64,000 bases of DNA, taken from the NCBI RefSeq assembly GCF_000328765.2, contig NC_019954.2, positions 1,656,516 to 1,720,515 on the forward strand. Direction: 5' to 3'. Below the pieces are notes generated by a model. That model saw nothing but the letters and a program-made list of their open reading frames with translations, had not been told where the DNA came from and did no database searches. Shown one piece after another: positions 46,062 to 55,816 of the stretch; within the stretch, counting starts at the first letter, position 1; the number at the start of each line of letters is the position of its first letter. This stretch comes from Tepidanaerobacter acetatoxydans Re1. Its GTDB lineage: Bacteria; Bacillota; Thermosediminibacteria; Thermosediminibacterales; Tepidanaerobacteraceae. The translations under genes and the position numbers were made by a program.

Positions 46062-47315
46062 TCATCTCTCCTGTCTTTGCATGTAAGTCGGAGATTTAAC
46101 TATATCAAGAGCCTTTAATAATTGAGAATCTTTTTCTCTGGGAATGTCAAAAGGACTTATATCCTTGCTAAGTTCAACCTTAATATCAGGCTCTACACCT
46201 ATGCCGTCAATGCTTCGTCCGCTCGGCAAATAATATCGGGCAATAGTCAATTTTATTCCTGTTCCGTCTTGAAAAGGTTCAATTTCCTGAACGGAACCTT
46301 TGCCAAAAGTTTTTGTGCCTACAAGCACACCTGCTTTGTGGTCTTGAATAGCTCCAGCTACTATTTCCGAAGCACTGGCACTGTTTTCATTTATAAGCAC
46401 TACAAGCGGTAATGAAATTCTGTTATTATCAGAATAATATTCTTCCAGTTTATTTTTATTCCTGTCTTCGGTATAAACTATCATTCCTTTTCCAAGTATT
46501 TCATCGGCTATCCTCACTGATTCATAAAGAGAACCACCTGGATTATTTCGCAAATCCAGTATTAAACCTTTTATGCCTTGCTTTTGCAAGCTGTCTACCG
46601 CAGCTTTAAATTCATCATAAGTCTGTGAATCAAAAGAGGTAATTTTTATATAGCCTACATCATCGTCAATAATTTCATGTTTTATTGTTGTAACTCGAAT
46701 ATCATCCCGCATCAATTCAAATTCCAACAAATCTTCGTTATCCTGTCTTTTTATATATACAACAACCTTTGTGCCCTTTTCACCTCTTAGAAGTTTTACC
46801 GCTTCATCAAGGCTTTTTCCGGCAAGCTCGATATCATCGACTTTAACTATTATGTCTTTTGGAAGAATTCCGGCTTTCTGGGCAGGAGTTCCTTCGATAG
46901 GGGATACCACTATAATATCGCCGGTACTCTCATCAGCACTGAGTACCATTCCTACACCGCTGAAGGAACCATTAATAGACGCAATAAAATCTTGAAATTC
47001 CGTTTCATTCATATAAACTGAATATGGATCGCCAAGAGATTCCACCACTCCCTTAATAGCTCCCTCAATTAATTTTTCAGTTTCCACATCCTTTACGTAT
47101 TTGTCTTCTATGAGTTTTATCACATCGACAACCGGCTTTAAGTGCTGTAAATCTGTCTGTCCATCAACTACAGCAGCAGCATTTTTATCATCGCCCTTAC
47201 TTATTGCATAGAATGGTTTGCTTACCGCCGCAGCTCCCGCAAAAAACGAAAGCAGCGATATTGCTATACACAATACCGCTACTTTAAACATATGTTTTAC
47301 ATTCTTGTTTTGCAT
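46062..47315 (-). CDS. C-terminal processing protease (S41 family)
   Basis: A 417-residue membrane-anchored protease. An N-terminal membrane helix (about 8-30) is followed by a PDZ domain (about 100-185, VVSPIEGTPAQKAGILPKD) and the S41 catalytic domain. The catalytic Ser is in NENSASASEIVAGAIQD and Lys in VGTKTFGKGSVQEI. CtpA/CtpB enzymes trim extracytoplasmic proteins and in Bacillus CtpB acts in sporulation signalling; which role applies here is open. ATG 47315 is preferred to GTG 47327. It overlaps the MinJ-like gene and follows the M23 peptidase gene by 46 nt. Confidence 0.93.
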   Translation of the reverse strand: MQNKNVKHMFKVAVLCIAISLLSFFAGAAAVSKPFYAISKGDDKNAAAVVDGQTDLQHLKPVVDVIKLIEDKYVKDVETEKLIEGAIKGVVESLGDPYSVYMNETEFQDFIASINGSFSGVGMVLSADESTGDIIVVSPIEGTPAQKAGILPKDIIVKVDDIELAGKSLDEAVKLLRGEKGTKVVVYIKRQDNEDLLEFELMRDDIRVTTIKHEIIDDDVGYIKITSFDSQTYDEFKAAVDSLQKQGIKGLILDLRNNPGGSLYESVRIADEILGKGMIVYTEDRNKNKLEEYYSDNNRISLPLVVLINENSASASEIVAGAIQDHKAGVLVGTKTFGKGSVQEIEPFQDGTGIKLTIARYYLPSGRSIDGIGVEPDIKVELSKDISPFDIPREKDSQLLKALDIVKSPTYMQRQER

Positions 47316-47361
47316 ATGTATCCCCACCCGGTAAAGTTTTTAGTCTTTACCATTATATCAT

Positions 47362-48507
47362 TTATTTTAGCCAATTCCAAGGGTTGACTACTTCTCCATC
47401 TTTGATTACTCCAAAATGAAGGTGTGGTCCCGTAGACCATCCGGTACTGCCAACCAAGCCAATTTTATCACCCTTGAGTACTTTTTTGCCTTCTGCTACA
47501 AGCAGTTTCGAAAGATGAGAATACTGCGTAGAAATACCTCCACCATGGCTAACAATGATTGTATTGCCATAACCTCCATAAGAGCCTGAAAAAATTACCT
47601 CACCATCATCTGCTGCCAGCACATCAGCTCCCATAGAAGCACCTATATCTATGCCTTCATGAAACCGCCGTGTTTTAAAGATAGGATGCGTCCTCCATCC
47701 AAACTCTGAAGTAATATATGTTGAACTTGGCGTCGGCCAAAGGAATTCCCCTGTTCCAAAAAAGCCTTTTTGGTTCTTCATTTCCCATTCAAGAATTTGC
47801 CGGCGTAGATTCTCCGAATCTTTTTGCAGCTTATCCTCTTGACGCTCATACTCTTTTTTCTGTTTTTCCAGCTCTGCCATGAGTCTTTGGCGATCTCCGC
47901 GATATGAAACTATGCTGGCTCGACGAGCATCTATATCATCGCGCTGCTGAGCTATGATCCTTTGTTGTTCTTCCAATTCTGCTTTTTTCTTTGCTACTTC
48001 TTCCTGTCTTGCTTTAAATTCCATAAGGAGATTTTTATCAGACTCAATGATACGTTTAACTAAATCAAGTCTTGTCAAGAAATCTGAAAAACTGGAAGAC
48101 GCCAAAATTACCTCTATGTAATCTACCGGCCCAGTTTTGTAAAGAGTTCGCATGCGGACATTTAGATCATCTTTTTGTTCTTCTACCTGTTGTTCGGCTT
48201 GTTTAAGCTCTTCTATAGTATTTACTAATTTCGTCTGATTTTCTCTGAGCTTGGCTTCTGTTTCAGCCAGTTCTTTTTGCGCCAAGTTCAATTTTTCTTC
48301 AAGCTCTGCCAATTCTTCACTTATATCCTTCTTATTCGCTTCAACTTTATTTATATTGTTTCTTAAATTTTTTATTTGATTGCTTAAATCTTGCTGCTGC
48401 TTTTTTAAATCATCGATACCGCCTAATGCCGCCGGAGCAGTTGCCGTTAAAATAATAGCCAACAGCAAGATGCTTGTAATTACTTTGTGTTTTTTCCAAC
48501 TCATCAC
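47362..48507 (-). CDS. M23 (LytM) peptidoglycan peptidase with coiled coil, EnvC-like
   Basis: A 381-residue secreted protein. A signal peptide (about 1-30) is followed by a long coiled coil (about 32-250, many E/K/Q heptads such as LAELEEKLNLAQKEL) and a LytM domain (about 265-380). The zinc ligands are in RRFHEGIDIGA and TGPHLHFGVI. Coiled-coil M23 proteins beside ftsEX are typically the hydrolases or hydrolase activators switched by FtsEX. All LytM zinc residues appear present, so it should be active rather than a pure activator. The start is GTG 48507 (GGAG at 9 nt) or ATG 48504. Confidence 0.92.
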   Translation of the reverse strand: MMSWKKHKVITSILLLAIILTATAPAALGGIDDLKKQQQDLSNQIKNLRNNINKVEANKKDISEELAELEEKLNLAQKELAETEAKLRENQTKLVNTIEELKQAEQQVEEQKDDLNVRMRTLYKTGPVDYIEVILASSSFSDFLTRLDLVKRIIESDKNLLMEFKARQEEVAKKKAELEEQQRIIAQQRDDIDARRASIVSYRGDRQRLMAELEKQKKEYERQEDKLQKDSENLRRQILEWEMKNQKGFFGTGEFLWPTPSSTYITSEFGWRTHPIFKTRRFHEGIDIGASMGADVLAADDGEVIFSGSYGGYGNTIIVSHGGGISTQYSHLSKLLVAEGKKVLKGDKIGLVGSTGWSTGPHLHFGVIKDGEVVNPWNWLK

Positions 48508-48530
48508 CTTTTTTCACTCCTTATATAATG

Positions 48531-49403
48531 CTAAACATTTAAAAATCTCTTTATGGAAAAGCTACTGCCAAATGCCCCGATGAACATACCAATACCTAAA
48601 AATCCAAAGGCATAGTTATAAAACTGTTCTATCGGCAGCAAAGAAATCATAGGAATATTTAGCTTCACCGTTACATAAAGATATTTGTAAGCTATTCCCA
48701 AAATTGCTACAGCCAGCGAAGAACCGATTAATCCCAATACCATACCTTCTATCAAAAACGGCCAGCGTACAAACCAGTCAGTGGCACCAATATATTTCAT
48801 AATATTTATCTCCCGCCGCCGTGCAAAAACCGTAAGTCTGATGGTATTAGAGATAATAAAAATTGAAACTGCGGCAAAAACTACCATTATCGCCAAGCCA
48901 ATAATCCGAACCCAATAAATTATGTTGAACAGTTTTTCAACAATGCCTTTGCCGTATTTGACTTCATCAACACCGGAAAATTTTTCAATTTTTTCAGCAA
49001 CCAAAGCCACTTCATGAGGGTCGTTTACCTTAATCCGGAAGGAATTGGGAAGTGGGTTTTCAATACCCTCCAATAAATCTTCTCCTACTTGCTCTTTGAA
49101 TTCTTCCAGAGCCATTTCCTTTGAAATAAATTCTACTTCTTTTATCCCGGAAATAGCAGCAAAATCCTTTTTTAGTTGAGATATCCTTTCTTGTCCCAAG
49201 GAGTCTTCAAGGTAAGCCGTAATCTCTACTTGTGATTCCACATCTTTTAAAACATGATCAAAATTTACCGAAAGTAATAAAAAAGAGCCTAGAATGATGA
49301 GTGCAGATGCTACCGCTCCAATGGATGCGAGACTCATCCATCTGTTTCTTACAAGACTGGTGAAGGATTCTTTGAAAAAATATTTGATGGTCCTAAGTCT
49401 CAT
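48531..49403 (-). CDS. ftsX: Cell division ABC transporter permease
   Basis: A 290-residue four-helix membrane protein. One helix (about 22-45) is followed by a ~120-residue extracellular loop (VEITAYLEDSLGQERISQL ... GIENPLPNSFRIKV). Three C-terminal helices follow, with NTIRLTVFARRREINIMKYIGATDWFVRWPFLIEG, the conserved FtsX/MacB-type coupling segment. FtsX with FtsE couples ATP hydrolysis to control of extracellular peptidoglycan hydrolases; the M23 gene that follows is the likely partner. The start overlaps ftsE by 11 nt. Confidence 0.96.
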   Translation of the reverse strand: MRLRTIKYFFKESFTSLVRNRWMSLASIGAVASALIILGSFLLLSVNFDHVLKDVESQVEITAYLEDSLGQERISQLKKDFAAISGIKEVEFISKEMALEEFKEQVGEDLLEGIENPLPNSFRIKVNDPHEVALVAEKIEKFSGVDEVKYGKGIVEKLFNIIYWVRIIGLAIMVVFAAVSIFIISNTIRLTVFARRREINIMKYIGATDWFVRWPFLIEGMVLGLIGSSLAVAILGIAYKYLYVTVKLNIPMISLLPIEQFYNYAFGFLGIGMFIGAFGSSFSIKRFLNV

Positions 49404-50079
49404 TACTGTATACCCCTCTCTCCTCGTCTCTTACTAGACTGCCTTTTTCGAGCTGAATTACTCTTTTTTTCATAGAATCTACCAATTCTCGGGCATGCGA
49501 GGCAACAACCAATGTAGTCCCCCGCTTATTGATATCATCTAGCAAATTCATGATATCCCTAGATGTATCCGGGTCAAGGTTACCGGTAGGTTCATCGGCT
49601 ACGAGGACATCGGGATTATTTACCAGAGCACGAGCAAGTGCGACTCGTTGTTGTTCACCTCCGGAAAGTTCTGAAGGTTTTGCCTTGGCTTTGTGAGCTA
49701 AGCCTACTCTTTCAAGAACATATGGCACTCTTTTCCTTATATCTCTGCCGGGGGCTTCCACCACTTCCATTGCAAAAGCTATATTCTCATAAACGGTTTT
49801 TTCCGGCAGCAGTCTAAAATCTTGAAAAACAATACCAATACGCCGCCTTAGGTAAGGTATTTCTTTCGGCCTTAATCTGGTAATGTTTTTTCCGGCGAAA
49901 AATATCTGTCCCCTTGTCGGAAGTTCTTCTCTGAATAAAAGCTTAATCAATGTCGATTTTCCTGCCCCGCTGGGTCCGACAATAAATACAAACTCTCCCT
50001 TTAATATCTTTAGACTAATATCTTTAAGGGCGACTTGACCGCCCGGATAAATCTTAGTAACCCCATACATTTCAATCAA
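49393..50079 (-). CDS. ftsE: Cell division ATP-binding protein
   Basis: A 228-residue ABC ATPase with Walker [11 protein letters not shown]-loop [16 protein letters not shown], signature [15 protein letters not shown], and Walker [14 protein letters not shown] place the start at TTG 50079 ([14 protein letters not shown]), which follows GGAG by 7 nt and gives the usual FtsE length; the frame opens earlier at ATG 50100. It heads the unit ftsE-ftsX-M23-ctpA-minJ-like. The 260 bp upstream hold no other gene. Confidence 0.96.
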   Translation of the reverse strand: MIEMYGVTKIYPGGQVALKDISLKILKGEFVFIVGPSGAGKSTLIKLLFREELPTRGQIFFAGKNITRLRPKEIPYLRRRIGIVFQDFRLLPEKTVYENIAFAMEVVEAPGRDIRKRVPYVLERVGLAHKAKAKPSELSGGEQQRVALARALVNNPDVLVADEPTGNLDPDTSRDIMNLLDDINKRGTTLVVASHARELVDSMKKRVIQLEKGSLVRDEERGVYSNET

Positions 50080-50366
50080 ACTGCTCACTCCAAATTCCAT
50101 TTAGTTACATATATTTTTAACTTCGACATCAATACCGAAAATCCTTCATTAAATACATTTAAAAATATGTAATTTCCTAAACTTCGTCGACATTATCAAA
50201 TATATCATTAAATATTATCATTCTCAACATTTATATATCATTTTCAGACAAGTTAGGGCGGCATAAGAGGTTTAAGCAATCAATTTTTCTCCTTTTTCAT
50301 AAAAAACGATATACTTCCCACATAACGGAAAAAATGAATTGTGTTATAAAATTAAGAATTAAGGGG

Positions 50367-50395
50367 TTGACATTTTACAAATTTATGCATATAGT
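50367..50395 (+). promoter_or_regulatory. Sigma-A promoter of the T-box/SNF transporter unit
   Basis: TTGACA (50367-50372), exact 17-nt spacer, TATAGT (50390-50395). A start near 50402 gives a leader of about 340 nt. Confidence 0.85.
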
Positions 50396-50401
50396 ATTAA
50401 A

Positions 50402-50689
50402 AAGAATTACAGCTTTACAGACAATGACAGAGAAGATAAGCTTCGACACTGTAAATACAGAAAGCTGGGTTTGATGAGAGCCGGTGTTACAAGACGAAGT
50501 GCATATTCACTCTAGAGTCTTTGCCCTAAAAGGAAACGAGTAGGGGCAAAGGGTTGTCCTCCCTTACAAAGGACTATAGTTTAGCATATCGCAGACTAGA
50601 AATGAGTTATCCCGGATATTTTTTATATTCGGGATAAGAGTGGTACCGTGAGCAAAGCTCCACCTCTAAAATGAGGCGGAGCTTTTTTT
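50402..50689 (+). promoter_or_regulatory. T-box riboswitch upstream of the SNF-type transporter
   Basis: The leader has the antiterminator core AGAGTGGTACCGTG (about 50635-50650) followed by the terminator. A stem III TTATCCCG...CGGGATAA lies before it, and stem I has a GATGAGAGCCGG segment and a specifier-loop side AGATAAG like that of the trp leader. The specifier codon could not be fixed: the opposite side reads GAAGTGCATATTCA. The cognate amino acid is therefore open. Confidence 0.88.
50654..50689 (+). terminator. T-box regulatory terminator before the SNF-type transporter
   Basis: AAAGCTCCACCTC pairs with GAGGCGGAGCTTT (one G-T pair) and a T-run follows. It lies about 55 nt before the gene. 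Confidence 0.9.
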
Positions 50690-50744
50690 ATGTGAGCAAT
50701 TGATATTTGCCTAATTTAAAATTATTTTGGAGGTTGTATATCTT

Positions 50745-52103
50745 ATGGAAACTAAGACAAGAGAAAATTGGTCCTCAAAAGCCGGTTTCATTCTAGCTGC
50801 TGCAGGTTCGGCCATAGGTTTGGGTAATATATGGAAATTCCCTTATAGTGTGGGTACTAACGGTGGCGGAGCATATGTTGCAGTATACCTTTTGTTTTTA
50901 GTGCTCATCGGAACTCCCCTTATGCTGGCTGCCATCACTCTTGGCAGGAAGACCCAGCTTTCGGTTTTCGGTGCATATAAAAGCATAGATAAGCGTTGGT
51001 CATTTGTGGGCTTTCTCGCTGTAATTTGCGGTTTTGTCATACTGGCCTTTTATTCTTCCGTTGGCGGTTGGGTTTTGTATTACTTTAAAAACGCTGTTAC
51101 GGGAAATCTTAATACAAAAGATCCCCAAGTTCTTGCCGGTATTTTTTCCAATATGATGAACTCTCCTGCAACCTTAATAGTTTACCAGTTAATCTTTATG
51201 GCACTTACTATGCTTATAGTAATAAACGGCATTAAAAAAGGAATTGAAGTCACTTCTAAAGTAATGATGCCCGGTCTCTTTATACTTCTTATAATTATAG
51301 CTATTAGGAGTGTAACATTGGAGGGAAGTATGGAGGGAATTAAATTCTTGCTGGTTCCTGATTTCTCTAAGATTACCCTTGAAGTAGCTAAAAACGCCAT
51401 GGCGCAAGTGTTCTTCTCTCTCAGCATAGGCATGGGGGTCATGATAACCTACGGAAGTTATTTGGATAAGGAAGTTAATTTGCTAAGCACAGCGGTGTCG
51501 ATCCCCGCTTTGGACACATTGGCTGCGTTGATAGCCGGATTTGCCACTATCCCGGCGGTTTTTGCCTTAGGCTTTGAAGTTGGAGAAGGGCCCGGACTTA
51601 TGTTTATCACACTGCCTGCAGTTTTTGCATCGATGCCTTTAGGGCAAATCTTTTGCATTGCCTTTTTTCTGATGGTTACTTTTGCAGCATTGACTTCTTC
51701 AATGTCTATGTTGGAAATCAGCGTTTCTTATTTTGTGGATGAACTGAAAAAGGACAGGAAAAAATCTACATTGGCAGTAGGGATTGTAATATTTCTAATG
51801 GGAATACCCGCTTCCCTTTCCCTGGTTCAAGGCAGCAGTTTCTATATAGGAAGTTTGAGCTTTTTTGATATATATGACAAACTGTCTTCCAATATACTCC
51901 TAACCACCGGTGCATTTTTGCTTTCCATTTTCGTGGCTTGGATACTTACCACCAAAGAAGCCGTGAAAGAAATAGAGCTTTCAGGAATCCGCTTTAAGTT
52001 AGCCCCCGTCTGGAGCTTCTTAGTAAAGTATGTGGTTCCGGTAGGCGTATTTATTATATTATTTAATTCCTATAAGGATTTTATAATTGCTCTGCTTAAT
52101 TGA
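50745..52103 (+). CDS. Sodium- and neurotransmitter-symporter (SNF) family transporter
   Basis: A 452-residue membrane protein with about eleven to twelve helices. The N-terminal family signature is WSSKAGFILAAAGSAIGLGN followed by IWKFPY, the sodium-site region of LeuT-type transporters. Bacterial members import amino acids such as tryptophan, tyrosine or leucine together with Na+. Control by a T-box means import rises when one aminoacyl-tRNA runs short. With a trp T-box in the same window, an aromatic amino acid is plausible but not shown. ATG 50745 has GGAGG 11 nt upstream; the frame opens at TTG 50727 inside that site. Confidence 0.93.
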   Translation: METKTRENWSSKAGFILAAAGSAIGLGNIWKFPYSVGTNGGGAYVAVYLLFLVLIGTPLMLAAITLGRKTQLSVFGAYKSIDKRWSFVGFLAVICGFVILAFYSSVGGWVLYYFKNAVTGNLNTKDPQVLAGIFSNMMNSPATLIVYQLIFMALTMLIVINGIKKGIEVTSKVMMPGLFILLIIIAIRSVTLEGSMEGIKFLLVPDFSKITLEVAKNAMAQVFFSLSIGMGVMITYGSYLDKEVNLLSTAVSIPALDTLAALIAGFATIPAVFALGFEVGEGPGLMFITLPAVFASMPLGQIFCIAFFLMVTFAALTSSMSMLEISVSYFVDELKKDRKKSTLAVGIVIFLMGIPASLSLVQGSSFYIGSLSFFDIYDKLSSNILLTTGAFLLSIFVAWILTTKEAVKEIELSGIRFKLAPVWSFLVKYVVPVGVFIILFNSYKDFIIALLN

Positions 52104-52218
52104 TGGCATAAACGGCAGCAATACCTCTAGATAAAATACCCTAAATATGGTAAAATGATTATCAGCTTGAACCTCCATCAAGTGAAGATGACTTAATTCC
52201 ATAATATATTTTAACAAC

Positions 52219-52263
52219 AACCCCCACCTCCACTATATAGCATCAATAAAAGAGGTGGGGGTT
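52219..52263 (-). terminator. Terminator between the SNF transporter and the glycan cluster
   Basis: AACCCCCACCTC (52219-52230) pairs with GAGGTGGGGGTT (52252-52263), a 12-bp GC-rich stem directly behind the minus-strand gene stop. T-runs are weak, but it can serve both converging units. Confidence 0.75.
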
Positions 52264-52268
52264 AATAT

Positions 52269-55200
52269 TCATCTGCGATTATCTATTCTTTCTCTTACTT
52301 GTGCTGGAATCATGTCGCCGACAGTACCTGTGGCAAGGCAAATATAAGTATCTGCAGCACCGTAATATACTAAAATTTCATCATCTATGTCAAGAATTTC
52401 TTTATCTTCGGCTGCAACGGCACCGCAAGTAAACACCACATTCGGCACCCAACACTTATCTTTTTCCCCTACCTCACACTTGGTTTCAGGCGATAGTGTG
52501 GGGTTGGGCGACCTGTATAGAAGTCGGCCGGGGTCTTTTAGGTCAGCCAACATCACTCCCAACCTATACACCATGTCCTTATCCACACCGTGGTATATAA
52601 GCAGCCAACCATAACGTGTTTTTATAGGTTGTGCACCGGCTCCTATTTTCAGAGAGTCCCACATCATGCCGGACCGCGGTCCCATTATTATCTTGTGACC
52701 GTCACGAGGCCACGGAAAGGACAGTTTCGGGGAATATGCAATCCATATGCTTGGTTCAATACGATGATATATGACATACTTGCCATTGATTTTTTCAGGA
52801 AACAATATGGCATCTTTATCCCATAGTCCGGGAAAAGCCAGCCCTCTTCTTTTCCAGCAGTTATATTTTCTGTTGAGAAAATCATCTATGGTAATTGATG
52901 CCGCTGCTATCTGAGCTACCACACCGTCATATGCGGTATAAAGCATGAAAATTTCATCATCAATTATGACGGTTCTTGGATCTTCGCAACCTTTTTTCTC
53001 TTCTTCCATCTCCGGAGAAAATATAGGTTCTTTTAGTCTTTCAATTATTCTATAACCATCAGAAATAGCAAGACCAATTCGCGAAATCTCATCTTCACCA
53101 AATGCTCTATATAGCAGGTATACCTTATCTTTTATCCTTAGTGACGCCGTATTGAGCACAAAACGATTTTCCCACCAGTGCTCATTTATAGGCTTAAGTA
53201 TCGGCACTTCGCTATAACGCTTTAAAACCTCTGCCTTAGGCCAATAATCCAATTCTTGAATTATTACTTGTTCCCGATGTTGTTTTACTCCTAATAACGC
53301 CTTTGCTAAATCTATGCTTTCACGGCCTTGACTTATATATTGAAATACTTGCTGTAAGATTTCTTCAGAATCATATCCCATTTCCTTATATATTTCTTCA
53401 AGCAAATCGTGATTGAACCAATCCCTTTCCACATGTAGGAAAAGCGGTGTAGGTATGCCATCTCCACCTTTAAAGCTGAAACTGGCCCAAGTCCATGCGG
53501 AACATGGTATAAACGTCCCATCGTTTAATACCATGCTGAGGCCATACCCTTTGACCATAATATCAATATTTTTTGCATCTGTTTCATTATTCTCCTTGCG
53601 AAGATTATCCGCAATTACTTGTAATTTTGAAACCAACACCCTATGATGCCAGTTTTCAAAAATATGATGTGCAGAAAATACAGCCTTTCCATAATGGCCT
53701 AGAATAGAATTAACAAATTTTCTACCCACTTCCTTCCGTTCCCTTGTATAGGTCTTCCATAGGTCTGAAAAATGCTCGGCTTCAACTATACTCTTTGCTA
53801 TGCGTGTAAAATACCACAACTTAGGATAGTTGCCACCCATTCCCTTGCCTAAGTTCATAACAGGTATATATGCTGTCAAACGATTTAAATCAGATATTTC
53901 ACGCAGTTCACTGGAACCATGAAAATCATTACGATTTACCACCATTGGAAGTATTTCTACTTCTTCAAAACTATCGGGTCTTAAATTGTCCTTAAGCCAG
54001 TAAAATATTCGATCAAAATAATCCTTGTCCTCAGTAAACGAAGCCAATGTGAGAATCTTTCGTTCATTCATATTGTCAAGGAGTTCTCTCAAGTTTCTAA
54101 AGCCCATTCTTAAAATTAAATTCCCTGGAGGATATTCATATAATAATTTCCTCAGTATTTCCCATTTTACCGCTATGACTTTGCTATGTGGAATAATATT
54201 AAATATGCTTTTTACTACGTCATTGGTACCTTCCAAGCTGTATAAATTTCCCGGGCACAAGCTATCGATAGTGTTTTCCAAATCTGCCATGAAATCGGTT
54301 AAGCACCGGCAAATATCTTCAGAAGACGCATTATTATGGATACTTAAAGTCTCTAGAAAGGATGTAAAGGCATTATTATATTTTTTCTGAAGTCTTTTAA
54401 AAACTTTACTGGTAATAGCTTCGCAACGATTCTTTCCTATAAGTTTTTTAGGCAACACAATTGGAACCCCTGGAATAAACTCGAGGTAATCCAGTGGAGT
54501 AAGCACTGGACTTGTTTCCTCTAACTTTTGACGCCAATTATCCGAAAATTGAGATTTGTTATTCATGAAAGCATTTACGGTATTTTTATAAATTGCTTCA
54601 GTCTGAGCTAAAACAACAGTATCGATATCCACATTCAAATCACTTAAACCTTCGTTTGCGTTCATGATTTCTAGTATCAGCGCTGCCAGCATTCCTTTAT
54701 ATATAGCTATCAGAGCTTCCAAAAGGTCTTCCTGCGGTATTTCCGAATTAAAATTATAAGCAACTATAAACTCATAAACTGCTTGTGACCAGATTTCTGG
54801 TGAGTAAATTACATTGTCTTTCGATATCGTCATGAATTCAATATAACTAAGCACCTTTTTACTTAGTATTTTTTGCAATAGATTACCATAACAACAAGTT
54901 CCTTTAATAAAAGAGTCTAAAAGCTCCTCATGGTTATAAACAATTTTTAGTGGTACATCCTTAAATTCACTGCCGTACATATCAGGAGTTTTTATAATTT
55001 GAAAATCTTCCAACCAAATATCCTCATCCCGTATTATACATTCAAACAGTGATTTAAGCATTTCTTTTGCAGCGATATATTTTTTGTCAGAGGAAATTAA
55101 GGAAATTTTTGTCCAAAGATTTACCTCACATATCCTTTTACTCCATTTTAATGCTGTTGTAATAAGCCATGGGTTAATACCATATCCGCCTAGATATTCT

Positions 55201-55805
55201 CTGTTTTGATCGAATTCAGAGCAGAACTCTTCAACGAGATCGTGCGTAATAGCGGCAACTCCGCTGAAAGGATCGCTAAATTTAGTTTTATAAAGAGCTG
55301 TCATAAGCGGTAAAACTAATATCTTGTCAATAATATTTTCAAGCGTATATCGTCTAAAGCAGGCAACCGATATATCATAATCTCCAAAGATAGGATCTGC
55401 CGCACAATCCACCCAATCGTGCTTTAGCTCTTGCTCGCTTTGACTTTTTAAGTCTGTTTCCAGAAGTATCACATCTGACTTAAAAAGACGAGCAATCTCC
55501 AAAATGAGCCTTATACCAAAACCTCGGCCATTGACACCCGACGGCAGTGAAAAACCTGCTATTTCGTTTCCGAATCTTTCCCTGATATTTTTTATCGTTT
55601 CGACGTCTGTTGGACCACCGACACAAACAATCAGCTTTTGACCTTTTGTTTTTAAACTGTTCTTGGCAACTGTTATAATATTTCCCAAGGCATCTTTTTC
55701 ATCATTAAAAGGGATACCTATTATAATGTCAATATTTTTTACTGATTTAAGTTCTGCTTTTGCCCGGTCAACAGTTTCTTTAAAAAGTATTTCAATGTGC
55801 CCCAA
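52269..55805 (-). CDS. Large two-enzyme protein: glycosyltransferase-like N-terminus and GH130 phosphorylase-like C-terminus
   Basis: 1178 residues, starting at TTG 55805 (GGAGG at 7 nt). The first ~230 residues have a GT-A look: IDIIIGIPFNDEKDALGNIITVA, then LIVCVGGP, then ILLETDLKSQ where a DxD-type metal site would sit, and FSDPFSGVAAI. This resembles glucosyl-3-phosphoglycerate or mannosylglycerate synthases. A ~600-residue middle part has no domain I recognise. The last ~300 residues are a GH130 beta-fan: NRFVLNTASLR, LLYRAFGEDE, GCEDPRTVII, LLYRSPNPTLSPE and EILVYYGAADTYICLATG. GH130 members are mostly beta-mannoside phosphorylases, including beta-1,2-mannosides in thermophilic Clostridia. 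Synthesis or turnover of a mannoside is my inference. Confidence 0.8.
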   Translation of the reverse strand: MGHIEILFKETVDRAKAELKSVKNIDIIIGIPFNDEKDALGNIITVAKNSLKTKGQKLIVCVGGPTDVETIKNIRERFGNEIAGFSLPSGVNGRGFGIRLILEIARLFKSDVILLETDLKSQSEQELKHDWVDCAADPIFGDYDISVACFRRYTLENIIDKILVLPLMTALYKTKFSDPFSGVAAITHDLVEEFCSEFDQNREYLGGYGINPWLITTALKWSKRICEVNLWTKISLISSDKKYIAAKEMLKSLFECIIRDEDIWLEDFQIIKTPDMYGSEFKDVPLKIVYNHEELLDSFIKGTCCYGNLLQKILSKKVLSYIEFMTISKDNVIYSPEIWSQAVYEFIVAYNFNSEIPQEDLLEALIAIYKGMLAALILEIMNANEGLSDLNVDIDTVVLAQTEAIYKNTVNAFMNNKSQFSDNWRQKLEETSPVLTPLDYLEFIPGVPIVLPKKLIGKNRCEAITSKVFKRLQKKYNNAFTSFLETLSIHNNASSEDICRCLTDFMADLENTIDSLCPGNLYSLEGTNDVVKSIFNIIPHSKVIAVKWEILRKLLYEYPPGNLILRMGFRNLRELLDNMNERKILTLASFTEDKDYFDRIFYWLKDNLRPDSFEEVEILPMVVNRNDFHGSSELREISDLNRLTAYIPVMNLGKGMGGNYPKLWYFTRIAKSIVEAEHFSDLWKTYTRERKEVGRKFVNSILGHYGKAVFSAHHIFENWHHRVLVSKLQVIADNLRKENNETDAKNIDIMVKGYGLSMVLNDGTFIPCSAWTWASFSFKGGDGIPTPLFLHVERDWFNHDLLEEIYKEMGYDSEEILQQVFQYISQGRESIDLAKALLGVKQHREQVIIQELDYWPKAEVLKRYSEVPILKPINEHWWENRFVLNTASLRIKDKVYLLYRAFGEDEISRIGLAISDGYRIIERLKEPIFSPEMEEEKKGCEDPRTVIIDDEIFMLYTAYDGVVAQIAAASITIDDFLNRKYNCWKRRGLAFPGLWDKDAILFPEKINGKYVIYHRIEPSIWIAYSPKLSFPWPRDGHKIIMGPRSGMMWDSLKIGAGAQPIKTRYGWLLIYHGVDKDMVYRLGVMLADLKDPGRLLYRSPNPTLSPETKCEVGEKDKCWVPNVVFTCGAVAAEDKEILDIDDEILVYYGAADTYICLATGTVGDMIPAQVRERIDNRR

Positions 55806-55816
55806 CAAAGCCCCTC

